Source: Letharia columbiana
Taxonomy: Eukaryota; Ascomycota; Lecanoromycetes; Lecanorales; Parmeliaceae
NCBI RefSeq assembly: GCF_014066305.1
Contig: NW_023501052.1
Span: 933,001-997,000, forward strand
Reading direction: 5' to 3'
Length of the DNA: 64,000 bases
A model generated the notes under the pieces. It saw nothing but the letters and a program-made list of their open reading frames with translations. It did no database searches and was not told the DNA's origin. The stretch's first letter is position 1; each line of letters begins with the position of its first letter. The position numbers and the translations under genes were made by a program. This document shows, piece by piece, positions 10,600 through 19,733 of this stretch.

Positions 10600-12640
10600 C
10601 TAAACTTTTATCTTAATAAGAGTAAGAAAGAGTTTAATCCGCTATAGATACTCGTTTTTTAAAATTTTATAAAATCGCTAAAGTGATATTTATCTTACTT
10701 TCGTACGCGGGGAATTAAATATATAAATTTTTAAATTTCTTTTAATTTAAATTATTAAAAGTTTTTAAACTTCGTTATTATATAGAGAAAGAATATTATT
10801 ATAAAGTATAAAGAGATTATCTATAAATCTGAAAAGTGAATTTTCGTACGATTTCCGTCGAGTTCGCATTATAAGTACGATTTAGCATGATTTAGTCTAT
10901 TAAGTAGACTTTATCTATATCTAATTCTTTTCGCTAGTTCTATTAATTTAGTAACTTTAAAAATTTTTTAGTAACTTTAAAATTTTATATAATACACTCT
11001 AATATACTCTAAGTATTATTCTATATACATATGATATCAATATATATTATTATTAATATATATATTATTATACGCTATATTAGAGTATTACTTACGCGAC
11101 TAATTTTATTAAATCGTTTAATTCCGTAGTTAAATTTAGTTGACGTTAATACTTGTTATTATAAAACCTTATCGTCGTAACGTCGATTATTAGAACTTTT
11201 CTTTTTTATATATATTACTATTAAACTGATAGAATTAGCGAAAAGATTAGAATAGTTATTAAACCGGCGGAATTTAAGCGAATTCTAATTAGATTTACTA
11301 ATTCGACGGATTTTATAATTTCCGCGATAAACGCGCGATCGCAATTTCAAATTTTATAGGAACTTTTCAGATTTGCAGTGATTAATATTTAAAGTTTAAA
11401 GATATCTCGCTATTATCGCTATAGAGAAAGTTAGATATCTAAATATTTTTAATATATTTTATATCTATATAAGCTTATTCTAGATATATTAATTATATTA
11501 ATATTATTTAAAATATATATATTATAATTTCTTTAACTTCTAAATAAAGTGTATTTAAATTAATATATATTTCTATAGAGAATATATTTTAAGTATTCGA
11601 CTTTCTAATTAAGAGTAATATAATAAATTTATTTAAGTAATTTCTTAATTTAATTTATTATATAATCTTTTAATAGTATTAAATATAATACGCTATTATC
11701 TAAGATTTTTCTAATAAAAATTAATTAATTAAAGATAGATATTATAAGCGTTAGCGAAGATCGCGATCTCGAATTAGCTTATATAATAATCGTAGAAAAA
11801 TCGTTAAAAGTCGCGAATTTCGCATTTCGATTAACTATTACGAATATTTTATATAAAATAACGATTAATATAGCGATTCTATAGTTTTCTACTTAGACTC
11901 TATAGAGAGGATATAATAGAATCGACTCGGAATTATAATATTCCGATTCCCTCTCTAAAAATATAGAGTCTAAATTCTAAGACTAGCTTTTTTTCGAAAT
12001 AATAGCAAATTGATTTCTCTTAATAAGCGTATCAAATTTTAATACGTTAAATCGAAGGATCTAGTCTGTTATAATAGTAATTATAAATTAATAGAATAAT
12101 GATATTTATATAGATATCTTAGTAATAATAGATTTATATAAATTATCTTATATAGTTAAATAGACTCTTCTTTAGCTTAAGTAAATTTAATCGAGTAATA
12201 AAAATTTATAGAGTAAGATAGATCCGTAGTTCGAATTAACGAATATATCTATTATTTGAAAATAATTAATTTTATAAATATCTTATTCTTAATAGACCTT
12301 AACTAAGCTATTATTGCGAGATTCTTAATTTTTTATTCTTTTCGAAATAGGTTTTAATTTTATAACGATTTCTTAGTTTTATAACGATATTATAATAATA
12401 TTATAACGATATTAATAATTCGTAACGATATCGTAACGATTTTAATCTATAAAACGTATTAAAAATATTACAGTTATTTTTAACTCGATACGATTTTTTA
12501 TTAATACGTACTAAGATATATAATCGTTAATTATTTAGTTCGTTTTTTATTCTTTATAGTCTAAAGGCGGAGATAGTTTACTAATACGTTTTAATAAAAT
12601 AATCGTATATTTATCGTATATATATAGTAAAAGAAGGTCG
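10600..12640. repeat. RIP-mutated AT-rich island 1
   Basis: About 2 kb of sequence made almost entirely of A and T, with CpA and TpG nearly missing but CpG retained (many TCG, CGA, GCG). This is the product of CpA to TpA mutation on both strands, as in fungal RIP. No open frame of 60 aa survives. It contains one copy of repeat family M (10,821-11,378). Confidence 0.9.
10821..11378 (+). mobile_element. family M short inverted-terminus element, copy 1 (~558 bp)
   Basis: Starts CTATAAATCTGAAAAG and ends CTTTTCAGATTTGCAG, so the ends are imperfect inverted repeats (CTGCAAATCTGAAAAG before mutation). The interior matches copies at 32,353-32,983 (inverted) and 35,713-36,275, for example around TCCGTCGAGTTCG and the segment AAACGCGCGATC near the right end. 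Non-coding and RIP-mutated; MITE-like. Confidence 0.75.
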
Positions 12641-12990
12641 CTGCTACTCGCTAAGGTAATCTAACGATCTTTACGAGGCTAGCATACACTGGGTTAGACT
12701 CTGTCTTAGCGTCATCCCAAGTCAAGGATTTTAGGTGTGTAAAGGTTCACAAACTCAACTGGATATAACGTCTTCAAACAATCAACTACAGATGAGACTT
12801 TGAAGATGGTGGAGAGTGATTCAACAGTCGCAAATTAGAAAACAATCGCCTCGATCGAGCATCGATGTGAAGACCGTGAAGGATCTATACATTACAAGTC
12901 GAGTCCTTTTTCGGTACCTGCTATATCGTATCAACACCTTCTCTTCTCTAGCATGCCTTCAAGCCTGTTATAACACAATGGATCGCGGTT
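12641..12990. other. transition zone, no gene
   Basis: Composition returns to GC-normal over about 100 bp after the island. A 65-aa frame (12,816-13,013) has no recognisable features. Confidence 0.4.
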
Positions 12991-13145
12991 GGGAGCAAAT
13001 TACTAATTCATAGCCCGAAAGTATGAATCCCTACCAGTTCATACTCCTAATTACCGAATCATACCTCATTTTTTGGTAGGATTTGGTGTAGGGGTATGAT
13101 TCGGCAAGGAACTATATTTTCAGGGTATGATTCGGTGATTTGCCC
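12991..13145. mobile_element. palindromic repeat family P, copy 2 (~155 bp)
   Basis: Begins GGGAGCAAATTACTAATTCA and ends GGTATGATTCGGTGATTTGC, then CC. The two halves are imperfect reverse complements with internal repeats of the word GAATCATACC/GGTATGATTC. This is a small hairpin-forming MITE-like element, not RIP-mutated here. Confidence 0.75.
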
Positions 13146-13399
13146 GTTGGTGGCAGACGTCGTACGCACAGGTCGCATAGGGATTGTAATCCTTCCCAAT
13201 GAGACTGTCTTCAAAATCGCAGCGTGATGGAGAGACACGGAAGCTTTGCCTCAAGAATCACGTATAGAAGATCACTTGATCGGAAATGGTTGTGCGTTTC
13301 TGGACAATGAGGAACATATCTATCAACGCCGAGGCCACCATTCTGGCATTGTTAGGTGAATTGAAATCTCGAACGAAGGCATTGAAATCGCCTTGATGA

Positions 13400-13720
13400 G
13401 ACAGGGATCGCTTCGTAGCTGCTCCGAAACAAAGCAGCCCCCGTCCCGTCTTACTGCCCGATGGATTCCTAAAGCTAGCGAGAACGATCGAATACATACA
13501 CTCCAAAACAGTGATCATATCTGACATTGCTTCCGAAAACACCCTGCAAGATGACGATTTGGCTACTAAAATTTGCGACTTCAGTTATCCGGTCGCCATG
13601 CCTCTCGATGCTGATGTGAGCCAAGCCGAAGACCTCGGTCTACGTAGACATACCGACACCTTTCAATTTGGCTCACTCGCGGCTTCGGAGGGCAAGACTT
13701 CGTCTCTCGTCACCTTGTTG
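13400..13720 (+). pseudogene. protein kinase domain relic
   Basis: The frame beginning after a TGA at 13,397 reads FLKLARTIEYIHSK (helix E-like), then VIISDIASENTLQDDD at the catalytic-loop position. KICDFSYPVAMPLDAD follows where DFG would lie, then SQAEDLGLRRHTDTFQFGSL. The expected HRD-type His is Ile and the DFG Gly is Ser. Upstream nucleotide-binding lobe and downstream C-lobe are not visible. Only about 100 residues remain and the frame degenerates after FGSL, so I call it a relic. It lies between a palindromic repeat and the xylosidase gene. Confidence 0.6.
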
Positions 13721-14235
13721 GTTGTTTTCTATAGAATTTCTGCTAGGGTGGGAGTCTGGCTTTCTATGTGTTGTTTTGGTAGTTGCGTGAGTCTCGATAT
13801 TACATGGTGAATAACGAGGGAACGAGATAAGTACACCAGGTCAAGAAATCGGAAGGGGCTGGAAGGAAGATGATGGCGGTGACGGGAAACTACAACATGG
13901 ACAAGCCGCACCACAGGTTGATTACTGCTGGCCTCGAGAAGCAGGAGCTCAGTTTCTGCTTGGTGCATCCCAAGAAGACTACTACTACCCAGAAGATATC
14001 GGGGTTCTCGAGTTTCGAGTCTCGACGATTGATATTGAACTGATGGCTCTTGACTATTATGGTATGAGAATACATGGCTACGTATCAAAGGCTTTTACAT
14101 TATTATCATCACCTTTTCTGCTTTCAAAGGCTTTCCGTCGTCATTGTCAAAGAAATTTGAAGCCACCTTTATGACTGAGGGGGCATTTCATTACATTCAC
14201 TCGGTGTTGACCTCAGCTCATGCTACTACATCCCC
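13721..14235. other. 3' flank of xylosidase, no supported gene
   Basis: Short frames on both strands without recognisable motifs. Confidence 0.4.
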
Positions 14236-16734
14236 TCATGCTGGACCAACCTGTTGCTCCCACTCCGGCCAATGCATCAGCACTGCCTCCGACCCCGTCA
14301 ACGTCACCTGAGTGGCCGCATCCCCCTCATTGTTCAGCGCTAGTTGATAACTACCAGGATACAGCACCGCATCCCCATTATCGGCGTATCGCGCCATGCT
14401 GCCGATGCTGACCGGAATAGTCAGCGGGCTGCTCGCACCCGGCGCGATGCTGGCTAGGCGCTCGAAGCCAACGACCCACTTGTTGGGATAGGGTGCCGGT
14501 CCTGCATTGGTGGTGTTGGCGAAGAGGATGGCGGAGTAGTCAGAGGCGACCGAGCCGGTGTTTGTGACGGTCACGGTGTAGTTGATGAAGGGCATGAGGT
14601 CCGTGTAGGCGTAGCCGGGATGCGCGGCTGAGGTCAGATCGGATGTGCTGAATGTTGTGGAGGCGTTGTTGGAGGAGGCGGAGATGCTGAAGTTGGTGTA
14701 GAAGAGCCCGGTGCCGAATTCGTAGACTGGTTCGCCTGTGTACCATTTGTAGGTCTGGCCTGGATTGCTACCGTTCGGGCGCAGGTTCATGTCATCTTGG
14801 GAGAACTGAAGGGCATATTCAGCTGGGTATTGCGTGGTGATAAGGCGGCCGGCCGGTGCCCGAGCGCCGGTAAGAATGTCGAGAATGGCTTGACCGCCTG
14901 ATTGGCCTGGGTAGCCGCCCCAGACTAGGGCGTTGACGTTGGGATTGCTCTTCAGGGATGAGGAGTCGATTTGACCACCACCCATTTGGAGGACTACGAC
15001 AGGTTTGCCCATTGAGCTGAGCTGGGAGATGAGATCTAGTTGGTTGCCGGGCCAAGAGATGTTCATGCGATCTGAGCCTTCGGCTTCGACTGTGTTGTCG
15101 ATACCGCCAGCGAAGATGATGACGTCGGACATCTTGGCTGCAGCCATGGCGCCGGCGAAGTATTCGGTTGAGTTCGACGAGATGTTGGTGCCAAAGGCGT
15201 AGTTGACTTTGAGACTGGACGCCTCAGCAGCGGCGAGAGGGCTGAGGAGGTAAGGCGGTGTGCCAAAGTAGTTGCCTTGCATTTGCACGGTTGCGTTAGC
15301 CCAGGGACCAATGAGAGCGATACTGCTCGTAGATTTGGATAATGGTAGGGTGCCATCGTTCTTGAGTAGGGTGATGCCTTCGACTGCAGCTTCGTAGGAG
15401 ATGTTTTGCGCATCGGTGGACACAACGTCGTTCCAGGTGAGTTGACGGTACTCGCTGCCATTGCCGTCGAAGTACCCGAGACGAACAAGATTGGAGTACA
15501 GGCGTCTCACACCCAACTCAATTTCCTCACGAGTGATCTCTCCAGCAATGATGGATTCATTCAGATGATACTGGTAGGTTGTGCCACAGTCGATGTCGGC
15601 GCCAGCTCGGACGGAGTCAGCCGCAGCACTGGATGTGTTCAAAGCATACATGTGGGGATCATAAATGTTGTACGCAGCATCGCAGTCTGTAGAGACATAG
15701 CCGTCGGTAGTATCGAACGTCCAGGAATCGCGGAGAAGAGTCTGCAAGAAGAAAGAATTGGCGCAACTTGGGACGCCGTTGACTGCATTGTAGGAGCACA
15801 TGACACTGTTGACCTTTGCATCCCTTGAGGCGGTCAGAAATTGTGGCGTCTGAAAATTCTGAGTCAGCAACGCACTCTCAAAGCAAAGCCCTGGGCCAAT
15901 CGATAGAAATGTAACATGTCTTGCCAATTTCCCTCTTTGGGGGACATGTCTAAGAGAATCACTTACGTAGAATTCGGCAAGGTCTTGCTGAGTAATGATT
16001 GCATCATATCCAAGGCGGGATCGGTTATCATAGTTCTCCAAGTCATAACCGGCAAAGTGTTTTGCTGTAGCAACGATCTTGAGGTGCTCTGGTTCAACAC
16101 CGCCTTGCATCCCCGTGATGTACTCGTAGGCATACTGAGAGACTACGAAGAGATCTTCACCAGGTGTCTCTTGCCCACGGCCCCACAATGGGCTACGGAA
16201 CGCGTTGATGTTGGGGGCATAACTGTCAAGACCGTATCTTCCCGCATTGCTGAAGGCACGAGCTTGCGTAGAGATCAAGGTCCCAATTTGATTGATCAGT
16301 GTGCGGTTCATGGATGCCATAGATAGGATTGGCATGGGGAAGGAGGTCGCCCATTCGTATTGGTCGCCGGTTTTGGCGAAGTTTGCACGGTCCAATCCAT
16401 GAAGAGCTTCGTTCCAGACCTGGTAATTGGGAAGGCCAAGCCTAGGAACACCTGGGGCTGTATTGCCGGTCTGGTTAATCAGCTCCTCCAGGGTAAACAG
16501 GGAGATGAGGGAAGAAGCGCGGTCCATATAGCTTGCAGATAGGTTGCATATGGTGTAGGTGCTGAGAGGTCCGCTTGTGCAATCAGGGAAGGATAGATTG
16601 AGAGTCTCGACGGTCTGAGGTGTCAAGTCAGGCTGTGCCTGGGAGCTGTAGTTGCTTTCGCCATACGGAAGGTCCTGCGCGAAACTCGCCGACGCCAAGA
16701 AAGAGGTGATGAGGATGATTGAAGTTGCAAGCAT
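14236..16734 (-). CDS. exo-1,4-beta-xylosidase, GH3, secreted
   Basis: Exon 1 16,734-15,967, intron 15,966-15,850 (GTAAGT...TTTTCAG, 117 nt, phase 0), exon 2 15,849-14,236; 793 aa. A signal peptide MLATSIILITSFLASASFA precedes QDLPYG. GH3 landmarks: YQVWNEALHGLDR, SPLWGRGQETPGED (~181-194), TAKHFAGYDLEN (~223-234), VMCSYNAVNGVPSCANSF and YVSTDCDA with the predicted nucleophile Asp at ~311. Then come the alpha/beta sandwich (AAVEGITLLKNDGTLPL, GGIDNTVEAEGSDR) and a C-terminal fibronectin-III-like domain. The size and the Trp/Cys-rich active-site loops match fungal XlnD/Bxl1-type enzymes that release xylose from xylo-oligosaccharides outside the cell. Many N-glycosylation sequons are present. 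The intron has no in-frame stop, so retention would insert 39 residues. Confidence 0.96.
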   Translation of the reverse strand: MLATSIILITSFLASASFAQDLPYGESNYSSQAQPDLTPQTVETLNLSFPDCTSGPLSTYTICNLSASYMDRASSLISLFTLEELINQTGNTAPGVPRLGLPNYQVWNEALHGLDRANFAKTGDQYEWATSFPMPILSMASMNRTLINQIGTLISTQARAFSNAGRYGLDSYAPNINAFRSPLWGRGQETPGEDLFVVSQYAYEYITGMQGGVEPEHLKIVATAKHFAGYDLENYDNRSRLGYDAIITQQDLAEFYVSDSLRHVPQRGKLARHVTFLSIGPGLCFESALLTQNFQTPQFLTASRDAKVNSVMCSYNAVNGVPSCANSFFLQTLLRDSWTFDTTDGYVSTDCDAAYNIYDPHMYALNTSSAAADSVRAGADIDCGTTYQYHLNESIIAGEITREEIELGVRRLYSNLVRLGYFDGNGSEYRQLTWNDVVSTDAQNISYEAAVEGITLLKNDGTLPLSKSTSSIALIGPWANATVQMQGNYFGTPPYLLSPLAAAEASSLKVNYAFGTNISSNSTEYFAGAMAAAKMSDVIIFAGGIDNTVEAEGSDRMNISWPGNQLDLISQLSSMGKPVVVLQMGGGQIDSSSLKSNPNVNALVWGGYPGQSGGQAILDILTGARAPAGRLITTQYPAEYALQFSQDDMNLRPNGSNPGQTYKWYTGEPVYEFGTGLFYTNFSISASSNNASTTFSTSDLTSAAHPGYAYTDLMPFINYTVTVTNTGSVASDYSAILFANTTNAGPAPYPNKWVVGFERLASIAPGASSPLTIPVSIGSMARYADNGDAVLYPGSYQLALNNEGDAATQVTLTGSEAVLMHWPEWEQQVGPA

Positions 16735-16806
16735 CTTGAGAGCTCGGATGAATTTACGGATGGACGTGACGACGAAACCGACACATCAGTCGGCATTATG
16801 CTGGTC

Positions 16807-16812
16807 TTTATA
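16807..16812 (-). promoter_or_regulatory. TATA box of the xylosidase gene
   Basis: TATAAA on the minus strand about 75 bp upstream of the ATG at 16,734, the expected spacing for a fungal TATA element. Confidence 0.55.
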
Positions 16813-16877
16813 CTCCCTCGGTGAGGCTATGAAAAAAAGGAGGAAAGCCGTTGCTGCCCTGGTCGATTCCCTTGTAA

Positions 16878-17132
16878 CCCCGCTTCCATGTCCGGCGACT
16901 GTACCATTGCTCAAAGCCACGGCTATGAGATGAAGAAAGGTTGTGAATGGTGCCAAGGCAAGCTCCGGGTAAACATGGGAATTCCTTGGTATCCCCGCAA
17001 ATAACCCCGCAAAAACACAATATATTCGTTCCTGGATATATGACGAAAGGAAACTTAATGCATCATCTTATACTTTTTCTTTTATGCTTTTTTTATGCTT
17101 TTATGCTTTTATGCTTTATTATAGATGCGGGG
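16878..17132. promoter_or_regulatory. cluster of CreA-type sites (SYGGRG) in xylosidase promoter
   Basis: Four matches to GCGGGG on one strand or the other: 16,878-16,883, 16,993-16,998, 17,005-17,010 and 17,127-17,132. Two are only 12 bp apart; paired sites are the form usually considered functional for the carbon-catabolite repressor CreA. Their placement 145-400 bp upstream of a xylanolytic gene fits glucose repression. Binding is inferred only. Confidence 0.55.
17075..17116 (+). repeat. short ATGCTTTT tandem tract
   Basis: TTTTATGC is repeated about four times (17,080-17,115) in the xylosidase upstream region, giving a T-rich tract. Confidence 0.6.
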
Positions 17133-17151
17133 AAAGGGAAACACCAATTGC

Positions 17152-17179
17152 CTAGCCTTACGGGATCAGCCGTTTAGCC
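17152..17179 (-). promoter_or_regulatory. XlnR-type sites (GGCTAR) in xylosidase promoter
   Basis: On the minus strand GGCTAG (17,152-17,157) and GGCTAA (17,174-17,179) lie 420-445 bp upstream of the xylosidase start, spaced 22 bp apart. GGCTAA/GGCTAR is the consensus of the xylanolytic activator XlnR/Xyr1. Combined with the CreA-type sites this is the classical layout of a xylose-induced, glucose-repressed promoter. Confidence 0.5.
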
Positions 17180-17678
17180 TGAATGCGTCTTGCCAATGAC
17201 ACTAAAGATATACTAAGGTACCTTGGTCCTGATTCTCGGCAGATGTAATTCATCAGCATCCGATCCGCTTCCATTCCATGTGCGCTATGACTTGCCTCCC
17301 GATGCTTTACTACACGGCTCCCTTGACAATCAGCCTGTTCCTAGGCCTCACAAGCTCCATCTTAGAGTGCACAGCCGTAGAAAGGGTCTGGGATATATGT
17401 CATAGACTTACTCCTAACCACGTGCGAGTCTGCACTTAGTCAAGCTCTCGCCGACGAGATCACTGCCCACCTCCCAATTTTTCTCGGGACGAGGGCGGGC
17501 CAAGGCTTGAGGGGAAGCCGAAAAGCGTCTAGTGGGAGTCGAAGACGAAGTTTCGCAAGTGCAAGTGGAATTGCTCATATGCTGAATGTCGAGAAAATGC
17601 TTAATAAAGGTTAGCTCGCGAGGTTGCATCGTTTGCGACTGACTGCAGTATTGGATTGCGCTCCAAACGCTAAGCATA

Positions 17679-18868
17679 CTACGCCAACTCCGCGCAGGCA
17701 AGCAGCGGATGGCCCTCCAAACTGGTCCAAAACTCCATGTCAAGGTTGTTACTTAGCCACATTTGATCATCCAATGTCTCTTCCGTGAGCGTGTCCAAAG
17801 CAGAGGCGGGCTCGGCATCTTCAATTTCACTATAGCTGTGTTCGGGCGATAGTACTGTACCCAGTATCGCTTGGAGCATCTTCATGGCTGGGCCGCAAAT
17901 GACAAAGTTTCCATTGGTCGGGCAAACGATGAAAATCAATGGACGAGACTAAATTGCTCAGGCTCTGGATGATTTTCGAGCGTGGAAAGTCAGGACTTGC
18001 CGGCAGCTTGCGGCGCGAGTGATGCAAAAGCTCGAGCGCAAGGACTCCTGCCGGTGGAAGTGCATATAATGCGATCGATACAGCATAAGCCATCTCCTGA
18101 CACCGATATTACCTCACGAGTAGTTACCAGCCAAGGCAAATCACTGGAGTACCATCCTTGGCGGTGGCGATTGCCAGTCAATGTGAGTATGCTCGACAGT
18201 AGAGATCTTGGAATAGTGACAAGCTCAGCCGGTGGGACCCACGATCGTTTAATTAGTTTTCTTTGTACAAAAACCGTCGTAGACAAAATCGAATTGTTCG
18301 GAGAGCTGGAAAAAGTTTTCAGATATTGGGCGCTCCAATACCCAGCGATCTGGTCGATCTCTGAGCGATCTCTGAGCTTCGAAGGTAGAAAGTGTCCCGC
18401 GCGTCGGAGGCGTCCTTTGAGAGTTTTGAACTGCAGATTATTCGCTGGTTCTGATGCTCTGTTTGGTGTGATACCGGGCTCGTCCATCCAGATTAGCTGT
18501 GTTTGCGCCGAGAGAGAGTTCTAGTATCTCCTCTCGGAATTTGATGCGGATGACGGACACTCGGAGCCAAAATGCGCGACCCACAACGGAGTTTAGATTC
18601 CAGCCTTCCTGGTCCGGATCACTCAAAGCACGGGCCTGAGCCTCACCATCCAGTGCTAGTTGACTGTTGACGGGCTTGGCTGCTGTCAATTGGTCATGGG
18701 CGCAGGGTGGTAGACACATCTTTCAGGGGCTCGCCGACGTTGACATCCATCACACATTGGCCTTATATGGTCGCATGGAAGCTTCGACCTCCTGCATGGT
18801 TCGCGAGAGAATTTCTTGCCGTTGCGTCGAAGAGCCACAGCCGCCACGTCAGCAATTGAATCGGCCAT
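17679..18868 (-). pseudogene. Zn2Cys6 transcription factor, broken
   Basis: The N-terminal DNA-binding region reads KFSREPCRRSKLPCDH then IRPMCDGCQRRRAPERCVYHPAP (about 18,808-18,700). This is a Zn2Cys6 cluster in which the first of six cysteines is Arg (CGC where TGC is expected). Downstream pieces of a fungal_trans-type middle domain appear in different frames: DQIAGYWSAQYLKTFSSSPN...RKLIKRSWVPPAE (18,487-17,990), then SIALYALPPAGVLALELLHHSR (18,093-). After a one-base shift in a T-run near 17,945 come IFIVCPTNGNFVICGPAMKM and a plausible C-terminus to 17,679. The frame changes are not explained by good introns, so the gene appears inactivated. It is transcribed in the same direction as the xylosidase and lies just upstream of it. 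Confidence 0.72.
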
Positions 18869-19733
18869 CGAGTCTGTAGATTTTGTGGCATTAGTCGCTA
18901 AAGAATTGTATCGTTGGCAAGGCAGATGATCGAGGAGCAGACCCATGTGATTCATAGTACCTACCTGATTTTATAGATGGGAATGTCTCGAGGTCAACAG
19001 TCGCATGATCGCTGCCCGCTGTTACCAAGAGACGCTGCGCTAGTCTGAAATAGTCTAGACTGCGTTGGCGATAGCGGCGCGTCAACAACTTTCATGTCTT
19101 TTGGTCTCAACATAAAAACAACATCTGAACCTCGGAAATGTCTCGTCGTCCAGAAGACTATTGCGGACCGTGTAAGTTTCTCCCAGATTGTCAATATACC
19201 TTACTGCCTTGTGCCACCGTCAGAACGTCGCGGAATTGTATTTCTACTAAGCAGATGCTGGTCCGCCAATCTTAGATACCGTAGTGGGCGTTGCAATGAA
19301 AACAACGCCTTGCATCCTGTAGCTGAGTGCGTCTTTGGATGAATTGGTTGCAAGGTTCTGCAACTACTGATCCCAAGGATCCCGATTGGCGTCTGCTCTT
19401 TGACAATCGGCGACCGTGGAGTGCAGCAGCCTGGTCGACGAGGCTGAGGGATGTTGGTCTTCAAGACCAGAGCTTGCTGATTTTTGCCTGTCACTCTCTG
19501 CTGCCTTACTCAACAGCAACCCTTGATACAGATGGCGAGCCCTGTAAATTCCTCTTCTCGAGAATGGTCAAATTACAATGGCAATCTCTAGCAACGAAAT
19601 CCTTTACGACTTTGGGCTCTCAGGCAACACGGCTTCTGTGGAAGTCTCCCTGCCGTGGAGCTCTAAGCTGTCTTCTACAGACCCGTCAAGACTAAAGCGC
19701 TTTTGGTTACTTCTCCTCGTATCTGCTGTCGAG
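18869..19733. other. intergenic, decayed sequence
   Basis: Short frames only. A plus-strand stretch near 19,256-19,327 (PPILDTVVGVAMKTTPCIL, then stop) is protein-like but interrupted by several stops, and I cannot assign it. Confidence 0.4.

Noticed and set aside
13511..13810. 99-aa plus-strand frame taken as a complete small gene
   Set aside because: Its first half is the C-terminal part of the kinase relic, whose frame extends upstream of this ATG; the rest is unrelated.
19094..19560. Possible NRPS-like condensation-domain remnant (PPILDTVVGVAMKTTPCIL)
   Set aside because: Only one short resemblance, with several stops and no supporting motif such as HHxxxDG in place.
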